A stretch of DNA of 64,000 bases from Albugo candida (GCA_905220665.1 CAJNAR010000001.1:496001-560000), one strand, 5' to 3'; positions 41,703 to 54,684 are shown, counted from the stretch's first letter. The notes: generated from the sequence alone by a model not told the origin. Program-made: numbers and translations.

Positions 41703-43488
41703 CTACTGAATGTCGATAGCCTCACCTAGATCTGCGCTTTCCGATGACCGACCAGACGCTGGACTAGATCCTGAAAGAGACTGGCTTTTGATGGAGGTTT
41801 CAGCGCTTGAACTTACTATGGATGCCGTTGTACTCACTTGAGTGAGGGTGTCATGCACTCCTAGAAGCACCCGAGCAACATCCCGAGCAAGACAAACGCG
41901 ATGCAGTGCTTTCTTTCCTGATCCCTTTATAGTATTGTTTGCTTCACGACAAGTGCTTGTTTTCAGATCTGTTATCTCTTCATACTTGCTTTCCTCGAGC
42001 TCCGTCTGCTTTGATGTATTCTGAACTGATCGGACCACAATACTACTAGCCAGTGGCTTCTGATTAGCTTGGAAATCAATTGGAACTCTCCTTGTCGCCA
42101 AATCAGAAATTTGTAAGGGAGATTTTCTCACCGGAAATAAATTCTTTCTCAAGCTCATTGGCGTTCGCATCATACCAGCCGTCTTTGAAATCATTGTATT
42201 GCAAATATCATTCACCTTCATCTCACTCAGATTCACCCTGGTAGTGTTCAAGATGAAGTCACGCATATCGCCTTCAAAATCAACATTTTCGATCTTTCCG
42301 GCCACCATTTGCCAATCGTACTAACAGATTCCGATATTTAAAATACGATGTCGAAAAGTACAAACTGAAGCATACCTGCTCATTAGCAAGCATAGAAGAC
42401 TCAAACACGACATGTTTTCGAAGGTTGATGGCTAAATTGGAAATTCGATGCTCGGATATTTGCTAAACTAGCAGATTTAGCGTTGTGTCTTGATGCGAAA
42501 TATACAAAGTTACCTGATATTCTGTGAGAATGGATTGCATCGAGCGCAGCATGTCTAACTTCCCATTCTCTAACATATCCCAAAGAGCATGACAACTCAC
42601 TCGTGCCGCTTCAGCCGTCTGTAAGGTTTTGATCGCGTTCGCACACATCATTTTCTTACGTTGCTGTTCAGATGACAGCAACCAATTCACAACATTATGA
42701 CCATTATGACTTGCGGAAAAGTGTATTCCCCGAGGTCGCTCACTGTTCAAGTCGAACTCTGATTGCTTTTCTACGCTTACAAGCTCCTGGTCTCCTTCAT
42801 GAAGCGTCTGATGAATCATGTGACTATGCCGTTCCAATCTATCTACAGGCAGCGCTGCCTGCTTTGTATCCTCCAGCTGTTGCTGATACTGCTCTTGTAT
42901 TAATGTGCTTGAGAACCCAGCGTCCATAGCACTAGAAAAAGCGATGCAAGCTTCGCGAAATTGTTTTTCAAATCCAGCGAATTCCTTCTTGTATTGCTCT
43001 TCCTGCAATTTCACTTGCTTTCTCAGGTTTCCAATAAGTTTGACTAAATTCTGCATTTTTCGTCCATGGTTCACAAACAGCTGAGAAATCGGTTCAAGAA
43101 CGTCCTCTTGAAGATTTTTAGCAAAGATCTGATGCTGTACACTGGTGTTTAAATACTGCGCGCGTAAAGTGCCTAACGCATTCTTCATCGATGGTCCATG
43201 CTCCGTATTCTCAATGTTCGCTTGATCCGCGATTTTCGCTAATTCTGTCGAGTACATTTTCTCCAGGTTAATTCGAGATTTTAGCAGGGAAATTACGTTC
43301 TGTTGTGTAGCGATACCATTATCGCAATATGTCTGCACATCAGTCAAATTGTATAATAAATCGGTCGCAAATGAGAGGTTGGGTATCGTGAAATTTGCAC
43401 GGCCGCCGTCATAAAACTTGGCTTTGATACCAAGCCCATCGACTTCTGATTCCATTGACGGTATACTGAATTCATACGTCAAAACCAT
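41703..43488 (-). CDS. F-BAR domain protein
   Basis: Exons 42514-43488, 42376-42462 and 41703-42320, giving 559 aa in phase. After a short lead the F-BAR/FCH fold is clear: LLYNLTDVQTYCDNGI, RINLEKMYSTELAKIADQA (the FCH signature), a helix ending LTEYQQISEHRISNLAINLR across intron 1, and YDWQMVAGKI at the start of exon 3. The rest is Ser/Thr-rich and likely disordered, with MRTPMSLRKNLFP. F-BAR dimers bend membranes and link them to actin in endocytosis and cytokinesis; no SH3 domain was found. In tandem with the PX-papain fusion gene, whose stop is 117 bp upstream of this gene's ATG. Confidence 0.88.
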
Positions 43489-43605
43489 TCGAATACTGCT
43501 GGCTTGTCTCGGGTGGAAGTTCCCGCACGATGAGATTATGGTCTATTCTTGGGATAGATAACGGCTTTTACGCATTATATTTCAAAGATCTGGATGTGTA
43601 CGAGT

Positions 43606-45189
43606 TTAAGATGTAAAAATTGCTGTGGCAACCTCTACAAGACGACAATCTACATCAATCTCCTTCCCTAATGTGATACCCGGATGTAACGATTTCTCGA
43701 TTTCTCCATCTTCCTCAAAGCTTCCAGGCCAAAAGTAGGAACAAGAGCGTTGTGTCCGGAGCCAGCCCATGTCTTTCAGCGCAGAAGCTACCAAACTCGA
43801 ACAAAAATAATTTTTGCGCTTGCTTGAAGTCTCCTTTGTCCTTACATCTTTGGACATCTTGACCGATTGTGTGGTGGAAGTATGATTCTGACTCACGAAA
43901 CTCGGCAATCTCTTTTCTTCATCATACACTTCTTTCTGCTGCAGATATCGATCGGATTTATTGAGACCTTGGAATATACTCAGAATGCTGTAAGCTTTTC
44001 CTTCAGCTGATGCGACAAAGGCCATCAAACGCTGGGCAGATTCTGAGTCTCTTTTGACCAAGAATGAACGGATAGCAATACGCTCACTTACTTCTCGCGC
44101 ATAAGCCATGAGCCGTGCCTTCAATGGATACACTTTGATACCTTCACCGGTCGCCTCCAATAAGCGCAAATTATCACCACGAAGGCCAGGAATGACAATG
44201 CCAACATGATCGAATCGTGATCTTGTAACCTTTATCAGCAGCCTGATCCGTCAAATTGTATGAACTGAAGGATACCATAAATTCAACTTACCTTGCGCTG
44301 ACATATACTTGATCCAAAGCGACAGGAAAATAACACGATATCGCCGTATCCAATCTGTTTATCCAATGCATCAATACTCGTACTAAGTACTCCGACGCTC
44401 GCATTACTCAATTTTGGAGTGGAAACGACCCCCAGAAATGACAAAACAAGGACGTCTTGAGATAAGCTCGGTGGTTTCTGTGCCTGTAGTAGCCTTTTTA
44501 AGTAATTCTCCAGCATAGCGCGTCGACGCTTGATTGTATCACTCTCAAGTCTACCAAATATCTGCTTGGGAGGAAAGTTTACTGTCGCTTTCACTGGGGA
44601 TGATATCGAAGAGTCTGTAAATGCGAGCGAGAAAGCCTCCCCATATTTCTCCTTCAGGAGGTAATGAAGCTGATCGAAATCTTTATACCGACGAGAAACC
44701 TGCCATGTCATTCTTCCAAAAGTAACACGGATTTGATATAATGTATAGAAACCCATCACAAGATCGCTGGCACAATTTTGTGTTCCGAATATAACAATAT
44801 CTAAAGTTGGCGACGGCATATAATTTCGTAAAACCAGCTCCAGCGTCTTAATTGGTTGTCCAGGGCAGATATCTGTGAGACACATGCAATCATTCGTATA
44901 CCATCGATTCTCCACGCGCGAATAGCATACAATGGCGTCGGCTCTTTCATCTGTGCCATCAGATTCAGAATTCTCGCTGTCAATATTTTGCTACTCAAAT
45001 ACGATGATAGCTAAAGCATTTTTAAAGCAGGATTATGGAGCGTACACGCCGCATTTGATTCAAAGCGATGCGCTTGATGTATGAAAGTGGCAATGTGCGC
45101 ATTTGCATTTCAGTGAGAGATATTTTCACATCTTTGATATTCGCCTCATTTTGAGAGAGATGGAAGTTGCAGCCAACTTGAAATTCCAT
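43606..45189 (-). CDS. PX domain - permuted papain-like (YiiX/NlpC-type) fusion protein
   Basis: Modelled exons 45046-45189, 44292-44990 and 43606-44229; 488 aa from the ATG at 45189, though frames continue further upstream (a possible exon ending SSTVDINSFQ near 45260), so the N-terminus may be longer. A PX domain lies at about residues 100-215 (TWQVSRRYKDFDQLHYLL, KRRRAMLENYLKRLLQ). C-terminal to it is a papain-like fold in circularly permuted order: GYGDIVLFSCRF, then FDHVGIVIPGLRG (catalytic His), LLEATGEGIKVYPL, and YFCSSLVASALKDMGW (catalytic Cys). This matches the YiiX/NlpC-P60-like amidase/peptidase/acyltransferase superfamily. A PX anchor would place the enzyme on phosphoinositide membranes; substrate unknown. 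Both putative catalytic residues are intact. Confidence 0.78.
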
Positions 45190-45445
45190 CACCTTTTTTG
45201 AGCCACCACCGTATATCGTGTGTGAATACTTAGACGAGGTCTATACAGTAATTCCATTTACCTGAAAGCTATTTATATCAACAGTTGAAGATTGAGGCGC
45301 TGGTCGGCTGACTGCTTCAAGAAAGTACACATAAATAGTACTGACACTTTCCAGCTCACTACAATAAATTGAGAATTTGGGATTTCAGTGTGTAGCTCAA
45401 AATAGCTTATCAAATTTTAGAGATAGAATTTGAAACTGAACATAC

Positions 45446-46501
45446 TCAAACAGGATTGCGTTGGGCTATAGGATACCTTTTCGGACGAAATGGATATACA
45501 AACTGAATTTTGGCCTTCAATGATGAAGGAATCCTTTCCTTGCACGCATAGAAATGCTGCTCGTTGTACCGTGCAGAAGTATGGGATATAATCAATTGCT
45601 GTACATTTTCAAATAAAGCAGCATTGAGGATGATCTAACATTGATCGAAAATGGTAAGTTGACCAAGTCGATAAGAGGAATTTGTACCTGCTCGAGATGG
45701 ATATGACCGCGATCTTCCGCCTTCTTGATCGGCGTCTCTTTATCGATATACGTCGCCTAACTTGTTGCAAATTGCATCATATTTTTCTGCACTATAAAAA
45801 ATTACAAGTCGAACCTCTGTGATAAGGACTTGGGCTTCCAAGAAATCATTTTTTGTTCCATCATGGGAACATCCTTTCAGGTGGAACAATTCCATTCTTG
45901 TATCACCAGTGTATGCAATTTCAGGATTAATATTGATACTATTCACGTCAATTCCTTGCTTCGCAATGTCAGCAATTTCAGCTGATGATAGGTTGATAAA
46001 TTCATGTTTGAGCGACTTTTGTCTCTTATAGACGACATAACCAAGACTAGGTACGCGATGAAAGGTTTTGTAAGCTCTGACAGTGTACTTGTGGCTGATT
46101 TCGAACTCATCGCCTTCCTCAACCGCTAGCAAATTCGCCTGGATTGTTTTCTGGCAAGTAAAACGAATGCCAGTTATGAATGAAATTTGGCAACATGTAA
46201 ATTTCCAAACCTCTTGCATTTTGCTGAAGCTTCCAAGAATGTTCTGCACTTCATTCAGAATCCAAGATGGAACATAATACTTAGCAGGTGGTAGACCCAC
46301 CAACATGCGACGAGCTGCATGGGCAACGATACCTTGGATATGGTCCACATGTCCATGAGTAATGAATACATTGGATTTTGTATAGGCTTTATCAAAGCAG
46401 ACACCGCAGTCAAACATGATGTCCATTTTGTCTACGTAGTAAGCTGATTCAACGCCTGCTGTGGAGCGCACATGTATACGGTAGTTGCAAGCTCTCAGCA
46501 T
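45446..46501 (-). CDS. Ribonuclease Z-type metallo-beta-lactamase nuclease
   Basis: Four exons: 46211-46501, 45815-46150, 45688-45756 and 45446-45634, total 294 aa from the ATG at 46501. The metal-binding motif HGHVDHIQG is intact; a second acidic metal ligand region is GDTRMELF (residues about 190) and a histidine cluster follows near RGHIHLEQ and IISHTSARY. These are the short-form RNase Z/ELAC1-like features; the enzyme removes tRNA 3' trailers. The C-terminal exon ends QFVYPFRPKRYPIA. Divergent from EFTUD2: only about 100 bp between start codons. An alternative upstream TTG would add a presequence-like stretch but is not needed. Confidence 0.88.
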
Positions 46502-46601
46502 CGTTGCGTGTCCAACAGGTCCAAACAGTGATTGGGTGAAATTCCTGGTTATTCTGTCCAATCAGAAGCCCCAACACTTAATCGGTAGCGAGCCAACGAA
46601 T

Positions 46602-49600
46602 ATGGAAGATTCTTTGTATGATGAATTTGGCAATTACATCGGTCCTGAACTTCAAAGTAGCGACGAAGATGCATCGGAAACTTCCTCGGAACATGAAGAA
46701 CCGGATACGAAACCAGTGGACGAAGAAATCAGCGGAAATGTAAGTACAAATGATGTGATTCGAACTTTATATTGCTCAAACGTATTTGAATATTAGCACT
46801 TTGCAGGTCTGTTGGTCTATCTCAATGGATGATCAGTCTCCTGTTGTTGAGAGTATTTTTCTCGTTTTTGCCAACATATAGATGAAATCACGCACGACAT
46901 GAGCTCTATGATACGTCCCTCATACAATGAAGATGAAGATCACGCAGCAATCGTTTTGCATGAAGATAAAAAGTATTATCCTGATGCAGAAGAGGTTTAT
47001 GGTGAAGCAGAGACTTTAGTGATGGAAGAAGACGCACAGACGATCGAGACCCCAATTATTGAACCAGTTAAGATAAAGAATTTCTCCGTGTTAGAAAGTG
47101 GAATTCCCAAAACAACAGTAAGGAGTATATGATAGTGTGCATCCTGTAGCTGATGATGCGCTGCAAATATAGTATTCAACCGAATTTCTCACGTCATTAA
47201 TGGACTACCCTCATTTGATTCGAAATATCGCTATCGTCGGCGACTTGCATCACGGAAAAACTCTATTCACGGACTTGTTGATACAGCAAACGCATTTGAA
47301 AAAATGGGATCCCGAAAAAGAAAAACGATACACAGATACCCGCAAAGATGAACAAGAGCGAAAAGTAAGCATCAAAAGTACTCCAGTTTCTCTTGTGTTG
47401 CCAACATCCAAAGGAAAACACTATTTGCTGAATGCAATGGATTGTCCAGGGCACGTTAATTTCAAAGATGAGTCTATCGCGGCCTTGCAAATTGCTGATG
47501 GTGCAGTTCTCGTGGTGGATGCTATCGAAGGCGTGCTTATGAATGTAGGGGCATATTGAAAGTCATATATTTGATCTGACGAAGCTTTTATGCAGACCGA
47601 AACGATGATAAAGTGTGCCCTAAAAGCAAATGTTCCCTTGGTTTTAGTTGTCAACAAGGTGGACCGATTGATTATTGAGCTGAAGCTGCCACCGGCTGAC
47701 GCGTACTTCAAACTGCTGCATACGATCGAACAAGTCAACGCAATTATTGAATCTATTGTGGCACCAGATCGGCGGGAAAAAAGTCGACTCTCTCCAGAGC
47801 TCGGTAATGTCTGCTTTGCATCCGGCCAACATGGTTGGAGCTTCACTTTGGACTCGTTTGCTCGTCTGTACGCCAATAAACATCCCGAGCTTGATGCATC
47901 TCAATTTGCGCCGTTGCTATGGGGAGACAAGTATTACAGTCCACAGAGCAGGACTTTTGAAAGCTCAATAGTACGCTTTGTTTATTTGCTTCAGCATCGT
48001 GTTGTTCTGTGACTCAAATCGTTTCACTTGTAGCCGTACGAAAACGCACAACGATCTTTTGTGATGTTCGTTCTTGAACCTCTGTATAAAATTTACTCCA
48101 AAGTACTGAGTGAAGAACCTCACGAGCTTTCTGCGTCATTACGAGTCATGGGAATCAGACTACGGAAGGAAGAATTGACGCTTAATCCACGATCACTGCT
48201 CAAACTTGTTGTGGCACAATTTGTCGGGGATGGAAGCGCAGGATTCATCGACATGGTGGTGTGTCATGTGCCCTCCCCAAAGGCGACTGCGAAGACTAAA
48301 CTGGAAACACTATACACTGGTAATCAAAGCACATCTCACCGAATCGTTCGAGGAATACTCAATTGCGACGCAAAAGCCCCGCTCATGATCGACATTGTAA
48401 AGCTGTATTCGTCACCTGATGGCAATTCATTCGATGCATTTGGTCGAGTCTATTCTGGTGAGATCAGCCAGCATCAGAGCGTGAAGGTATTAGGCGAGGC
48501 TTACACCTTTGACGACGATGAAGATATGTGTTCCCGTACAGTAGAAGGCATCTATGTTTCCCAAGGCCGATACAAAATCGGGATCAATCGTGTTCCATCC
48601 GGTAATTGGGTTTTGCTAGAAGGAATTGACGCTTCCATCACAAAAAGCGCAACTATCACCAACGCTTCGAGTGATATTCTACAAGGCGAAGAAGTCGGTA
48701 TCTTCAAACCCATTCAGAGATCCTTCCAAACTACCGGCTTCGTGAAGCTTGCGGTAGAGCCGTTGAATCCTGCAGAATTACCAAAAATGCTCGAAGGATT
48801 GCGAAGGGTCAACAAAAGCTACCCACTTGTCCGAACCAAGGTCGAAGAAAGTGGTGAGCACGTGATCATGTGCACTGGTGAATTGGCGGCGGACTGCATC
48901 CTCCACGATTTACGAAGAATGTACTCTGCAATTGAGATAAAGGTTGCGGATCCAGTTGTAGTGTTTTGTGAGACGGTTGCCGAGACGTCTTCTGTGCAGT
49001 AAGTATGATATACAGCAATCCTTGATGATGCTCATCCAGTTCTCGTGGCTAGATGCTTTGCGGAGACTCCGAATGGTAAGAATAAGCTCACAATGATATC
49101 AGAACCGCTCGATGCTGGGCTTGCACAAGACATTGAATCTGGTACAATTAGCTTGAATGTACGTGTGCTATGCAAAACCTGTGCCTTTGTATTCAGTCTG
49201 CTGCATGGATATAGTTTGACACGAAACATGTTGCCGAGTTTTTCCAAAGCAAGTACAAATGGGATCTACTTGCAGCTCGTTCCGTTTGGGCATTCGGGCC
49301 AGATATGAACGGACCAAACGTGCTATTGGATGATACGCTGTCTTCCGAAGTCGATAAAGAATCGCTCTGGAGTGTTAAAGATAGCATTGTGCAAGGATTC
49401 CAATGGAGTTGCCGAGAAGGACCGCTTTGCGATGAGCCAATACGGGATACAAAATTCAAAATCCTGAGTGCTTCCATTGCATCAGAACCAATTTATCGAG
49501 GCGGCGGACAAATTATTCCCACAGCACGTCGGGTAGCTTACTCGGCTTTCTTGACAGCGTCACCACGGATGCTGGAACCGATCTATAGCATAGAGATTCA

Positions 49601-50009
49601 ATGTCCGGCTGATATCGTATCTTCGCTGTATCAAGTTCTCAATCGACGTCGGGGTCACATTACACATGACGCTCCAATTGCAGGATCACCCTTATACGTC
49701 GTTCGAGGCTTTGTTCCCGTCATCGATTCTTTTGGATTAGAAACTGATTTGCGTGTCTTCACACAAGGTCAAGCGTTTATCAAGCAGCAGTTTGATCATT
49801 GGGCTGTGGTGCCAGGGGATCCATTAGATTCATCGGTGGTTTTGCGTCCACTAGAGCCAGCACCTGTCAACGACCTCGCTCGTGAATTTATGATCAAAAC
49901 GCGGCGAAGAAAAGGATTGAGCGAGGACGTCAATGTCCGAAAGTATTTTGACGAGCAAATGTGGGATGAACTCGTACGCCATGAAGTCGATCCCGAGCGA
50001 TTCATCTAG
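46602..50009 (+). CDS. EFTUD2: U5 snRNP GTPase EFTUD2/Snu114
   Basis: Modelled exons: 46602-46743, 46882-47117, 47173-47544, 47596-47970, 48034-48998, 49053-49158 and 49215-50009; 996 aa. The start is diagnostic ([13 protein letters not shown]), followed by [16 protein letters not shown]. GTPase motifs: P-loop [16 protein letters not shown] (G3), NKVD (G4). Later EF-2-like domains include [66 protein letters not shown] and [12 protein letters not shown], ending [17 protein letters not shown]. Snu114 controls U4/U6 unwinding and spliceosome disassembly with Brr2 and Prp8. Intron 1 is uncertain: a 138-nt intron is modelled, but a small extra exon (46807-46852) with 67- and 29-nt introns also keeps phase. 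Confidence 0.96.
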
Positions 50010-50056
50010 TAATATACGCGTTTTCTACATCTTTGAATAATGTGCTAATGCCAACC

Positions 50057-50490
50057 CTAAAAGAAATCATGACGAGCTATTCGAGTAGCTCTTTTATCGC
50101 GCCGATTCTGTCGCGAGATCACCTTTTTGTGCGAGTCAAGCACGTGAGGCTTGATTGGAACTCCCAGTCGTTGAGCGAGGGCACCGAATCCTCCATGTTT
50201 CTTTCGTATTGCGTAAACAAGAGCCGTATGTCCGAGTTCCTTGAGCACTTTTGTTTCCGGGTAGGGGGTCTTCAGATTGTGGCGTTGACGAATGAAATCA
50301 AGTTCCTAGTAAGGAAACAAACAACAATTCTTAAGATCGGTACTTATCCAATCTGGTCGCTGACCTTCACGACGGCGTTGATGTCATTCCATTTGTTGTT
50401 GCTGTGTGTGCATGCTACTTGCTGGAAGTGGCGTCGCCACAGCAGGCGAACAGAACGTTCTATACAGTGTAGCCGTTCAAAACGCATCAT
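50057..50490 (-). CDS. Small basic protein with HGGF-LA-RLG motif, likely organellar
   Basis: Exons 50365-50490 and 50057-50305, 124 aa from the ATG at 50490. The N-terminus MMRFERLHCIERSVRLLWRR is rich in Arg without acidic clusters and hints at mitochondrial targeting. The core (LKELGHTALVYAIRKKHGGF followed by GALAQRLGVPIKPH) matches a short repeat found in plant and algal organellar RNA/transcription factors, where it reads roughly L-G-x-x-DL-x-x-AI-x-x-HGGF-x-x-LA-x-RLGL; here there is one copy plus a preceding segment (ELDFIRQRHNLKTPYPE). It may act in organelle gene expression; that is inference from memory of the motif. Convergent with EFTUD2 (48 bp apart). Confidence 0.6.
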
Positions 50491-50861
50491 GCGTCAAGTT
50501 TGATTGGTTGTCAGTGAGTTTTGCCATAAGGCTGCGCTAGTCCTTGTTAAATCCACAACGAGCTCACTATATCTATATTGCACATGATAAGTCGCATATG
50601 ATCTGATTGCCGATCATGCTGCAATGTGGTCGCAGTCGCGGTCTACGTAAGTGTCCAGTGAGCTTGCTCCATGATGCTCACCACGGATTTTCACCTACTT
50701 GTGAGAGTGCTTGACGCTTCGGCCCCTAAAGATACTTCGAATAAGAACCTTGAATAGTTGAAGAAATCGCCAGGTGCCAAAGGAGCAATTTTCCTGTAAG
50801 ATCATTCAGATCCATTTCTCTGCTCTCGCGCATCAACTGCTCACTGAGATCGATCAACGGA

Positions 50862-53117
50862 TTAGTATCTTTTATTTATCGACAGATCCTGGCAAAGTCG
50901 TCCAATTTCCGCTTCAAGTTGTCGTAAGCGTCTTTGTAGCTGATGTTTTTCTTTACGTGCGGTAATTGCTCTGCAGCCTCCTTGCTCTAATCTGCTCAAT
51001 CTGTCGGTCAGCTACAGCAAAAGTACGTTTTCCAGGGAGTGACTCGAAGTACAACTGACAACTTACGCCTTGTTTTTCTATGTCAAGTTTCAGTAAATCG
51101 CGTTGCAGTGGCTCGTTTTCACGCCCTTGATACTGCATCATGCTAACAGAATTATTTGCAAAATCAAGGGTTCGGTGGAATGATTTGTTTGCATGCGGTG
51201 TATATGGAAAGGGATGAACTGAAGCTTCTGAGCAAGGGTCGACTGTGTTACTAAGGCTCCTTCTTGCAACTGGTAACAAACATAATATATCTCTGACTCA
51301 GCGTCAGCATTCAGTATGTAAAAATCTTACGCTGTATTCGAAGCTGCTCGTATTCAGCTGATGGACTAAGTAGGGGGGGTTGGTGGGTCAATGCAGACTC
51401 GTGTCTAGCACCTCCAAACTTTGGTGATGCATGTTGCGATGGATATGCTTCAGAACTCATCGGAGGGTTCCAATCACTCGGATCACAAAGATCTAGAAAC
51501 AAGAACCTCGGCACAGCAATATAAGATGAACAAAGAGTAGATATTACTCGGTTGTTGGTATGAGTCATGACTCATAGCTACTGATCTTTGATTGATTGAC
51601 GTGACGTCTTGTAGCCTCCCCAAATCGCTGCAAGAACGATGCATCGGTGTGGCAATGCGCCGTCTACTCACTTTATCGATCTCCGCATAAACATCTCTCG
51701 CTTGTTTGACTTCTGGAGGTGTCAAAGCGTTCTGTGGCAGTGTAAACGGGTACGATGTACGAGGAGCTCGTTCCAGATCATGGATTTTTTGTTTCAGATT
51801 TTCAATCGTGCTTTTTGCTTCCATTAGTCTAGTGGCCTGATACACGCTTGCGTGTGACTTGACGGCTGGAGCTTGATCAGAATATAAAGAGAAGCAAACT
51901 TCTTACCTCTTGTGTTTGATTGAAAAGACGAGTATTCAGTAATTTATTTTCTTGCCGCAATGATCCAATTATATCTTCCAGCTCATCGCATTTTTTCAAA
52001 AGTGTCGAAGTGTGCTCATTTCGTTGAGTGGCGAGTGCACTCAATTCTTTTTGTGCTTTCCCAAGTTCAAAAACAACTTGATGATAATCTTTTGTTACTT
52101 TGTCTCTCAGAGTATTGGCTTTTTGCATGTCTTCTTGAAATGAATCGTTACAAGCTTGCAAATGGTGGATTTTATCATGTAACATCAATATTTCGTCGCT
52201 TTTTTTCCTTACTTCAGCAACATTTCGCTCATACGCTTTTTTAATCTCTTCAGACTCAATAGCCACTTGCTGATACCTCTCTTCGAGCAAGCTGTGCCGA
52301 GATTGTAGCTGCGTATACATGTCTTGGATTTGTTGTATCTACGCATTTGGATCGTAAAACAAAAAAGATGACGGTTTTAAAAAAGCAATTCTACATTTGC
52401 ATCTTGCTCCAGCATTTTGCTTTTCATCCTTTCAGTTTCTTGCAAGTTCAAAGCTGTATTTTTCGGAGCATGAAAAAGATCCATTTCTCTAGGGTTCCAA
52501 GATGGAGGTGGCCAAAGAGGAGAACAATTCTCTCCTTCCACAACTTTTGTATAGCATGATGACTCGGTCTGGGCTCCTGGAAAAGGATTGTCGCATTTGT
52601 AAAAGTCATCTGGCGGTACAGCATCAGAAGCAAGATCTCCATTGGAATCATTTTTCAAGGACGCAGTTTGAAAATAAAGGAATCTGCGCTCGGAGTCACT
52701 AAGCAGATGATCCTCGTTTCTGAAGTCGACATGATCTTCCCACCTTCGTGCGTCTGGAGGTTGTCGATTATGCGTAGTGCTGTCACATGTAGCCGTCTCA
52801 TCAGCAAATGTAGCAGGTATCATAATCGAGGTCGATGCAAGTTCCCGATTTATATCGAAAAAAGAGGTCGAAATTTCACTTTCACACAAGTTTTTCTCCC
52901 GGCTCTGACACGTGTATGATTCTTTAACATGCAGCTCATTGATCGCTATCCGATGCAGCAATCATAAGATGCCTTACTCATTTTTAGCTGTACTTACAAC
53001 TTACTTACGGGAAGTCTTCTCTATCTCCACACCAAGGAATTCTTCTGCGTTCAATTCGGTTAATGGCTCGATCACTCGCCAATCCACTGACTGATCGTCC
53101 CATGTAGAACGACTCAT
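50862..53117 (-). CDS. Long coiled-coil protein, function unknown
   Basis: Seven exons: 53009-53117, 52395-52945, 51907-52338, 51548-51836, 51331-51492, 51067-51269 and 50862-51011; 631 aa, phases consistent, introns 55-70 nt. Start ATG at 53117 in the first exon; the larger second ORF alone would begin only at TTG. The middle (about residues 220-400) has heptad-rich helices (QLQSRHSLLEERYQQV, YHQVVFELGKAQKEL, IGSLRQENKLLNTRLF), and the last exon is another coiled coil (RRLRQLEAEIGRL). The regions between are Pro/Ser-rich. No catalytic domain or membrane span. A cytoskeletal or centrosomal/basal-body role would be typical for such composition but is unproven. Confidence 0.8.
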
Positions 53118-54267
53118 ATAGCGCCCCTATACAAAATGTCTCATTCTATACATGGTGGTGTTTACCTGCAAAGGCTCTTATATCATTAAAAGCACTTACG
53201 CGATAAGTGCAGCATACTCAATCTTCACCAGTGGAAGCGGTCGTTGTTGCCAGTAACTCCTATGCATAGACCGAAGATGCTTGCATAATGCGCTTGACCC
53301 TCGACCTTTCGGTACTGGAATTTGTTTCCAGGATTGAGGAAATCATAATTCGTACAGAACACATTGGGAATTTCTGTACAGCAAGCCGCATCTGGGATTA
53401 AGTAGTGTTATCGCTTCATATCGACTCAGAAATTGTACACTACTTGACTATGTCTATCGATTCAACAAGAAGTGCGAGCTTCCTTACAGATAACAAATTT
53501 GTAGCTTACAAGGTCCGATGTATCCTCGCGATCAATCTGCAAGATGGAGCATTATGACGACCGATTTGTCAACACCATTACGGGGCGCTTGCGTGACTTT
53601 GCAATAGTTGGCTTGATCTCAACAAAACGATTTCCACCTTGTGCAGCTTTGCTTCGTTAACCACTAGGATGACACGTTAATATGAAGCGGGTTCTTCAGC
53701 AATCGAGAATCCGAAGATGATGATCTTAAGCGTCAAAGGAAGCTTGATTCAGTATGCTGCTTACGACTTCTCCAATAGCTTGAGAATCACGTCCGCTTTA
53801 TGAAGCCAAGTCATCGATATCTACGTGAGCACTACCATCCAATCGATTTTGGGCTCCCATCACTGTTACTGATCCCTGAAATATATATGCGTTCTACGAT
53901 CTTCAGATGGTGCAAATATTGATCCTACAAAAGGGAAACACATTCATACACTGTTTACATGCCGGATGGAAGAATTTAAAATTCAGCGCCTTTGTCATTT
54001 TCGACCGCATGCGACGTGAACATACTGACTAGGTATGGGATGATCTTATCCAGATTTTCCTATCATCACGGGAAGGCTCGACCATCCAATTTGGGAGTCT
54101 GCATGGACTTGCATTGTCCAACCCGTCCACACCCAAAATTTGATAGCTTCGCACTTTCATCAAGTTGATTCTCGTAATGTATCGAAACTTTCGTAGTGCG
54201 GTGAATTAGCACAAAAGTATGGTCGATTTCTTACTCGATATAGATATTCAATTTCGGCAAGTACGCT
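53118..54267. other. Gene-poor region
   Basis: About 1.15 kb with no frame over 60 codons; nothing recognised on either strand. Confidence 0.45.
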
Positions 54268-54684
54268 TCATCGATATGCAGCATGAAAATTCATAAAGTT
54301 GAGCTTATTGTTAGCTCGTGATCGGAATTTTTGTTTAATGAGTTTGCCTATACGCATAGATTGGCCTCTAGAAGCGCACACAAACGGTAAGCTGCAACGC
54401 GGACAAAAGCGGGTCCTTAGCTGTGCTATAAGGCTGCCACGCATCACTATGTACTTCATGTTCAGCTTCTTATCTTGCAAACAGAAAAATGCGGGCAATT
54501 TAGAGAACATGAGAAGAATGCTAACGCGCCCTGAATATGATGTTCTCGGATAGAATACTCCCTCGCTGAAACAACATGATTGCGGCACAATGGTAATGAT
54601 AACGACGGATCGAGTAAGAAGTGGTTCTTCGCACACGTTTATCAAGCTAGTGCATTCCACATTCGTATCACTAAAGTCTCGCAT
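54268..54684 (-). CDS. Hypothetical 138-aa ORF
   Basis: Starts at an ATG at 54684. The C-terminal half (RTRFCPRCSLPFVCASRG, then IGKLIKQKFRSRANNK) has a CxxC pair and basic stretches but matches no family I know. A plus-strand frame (54299-54553) overlaps. It could be a chance ORF in a gene-poor stretch. Confidence 0.25.
   Translation of the reverse strand: MRDFSDTNVECTSLINVCEEPLLTRSVVIITIVPQSCCFSEGVFYPRTSYSGRVSILLMFSKLPAFFCLQDKKLNMKYIVMRGSLIAQLRTRFCPRCSLPFVCASRGQSMRIGKLIKQKFRSRANNKLNFMNFHAAYR

Noticed and set aside
44801..44998. Separate small ORF upstream of the PX-papain gene
   Set aside because: It overlaps the PX exon in another frame; the true frame enters through a splice acceptor at 44990.
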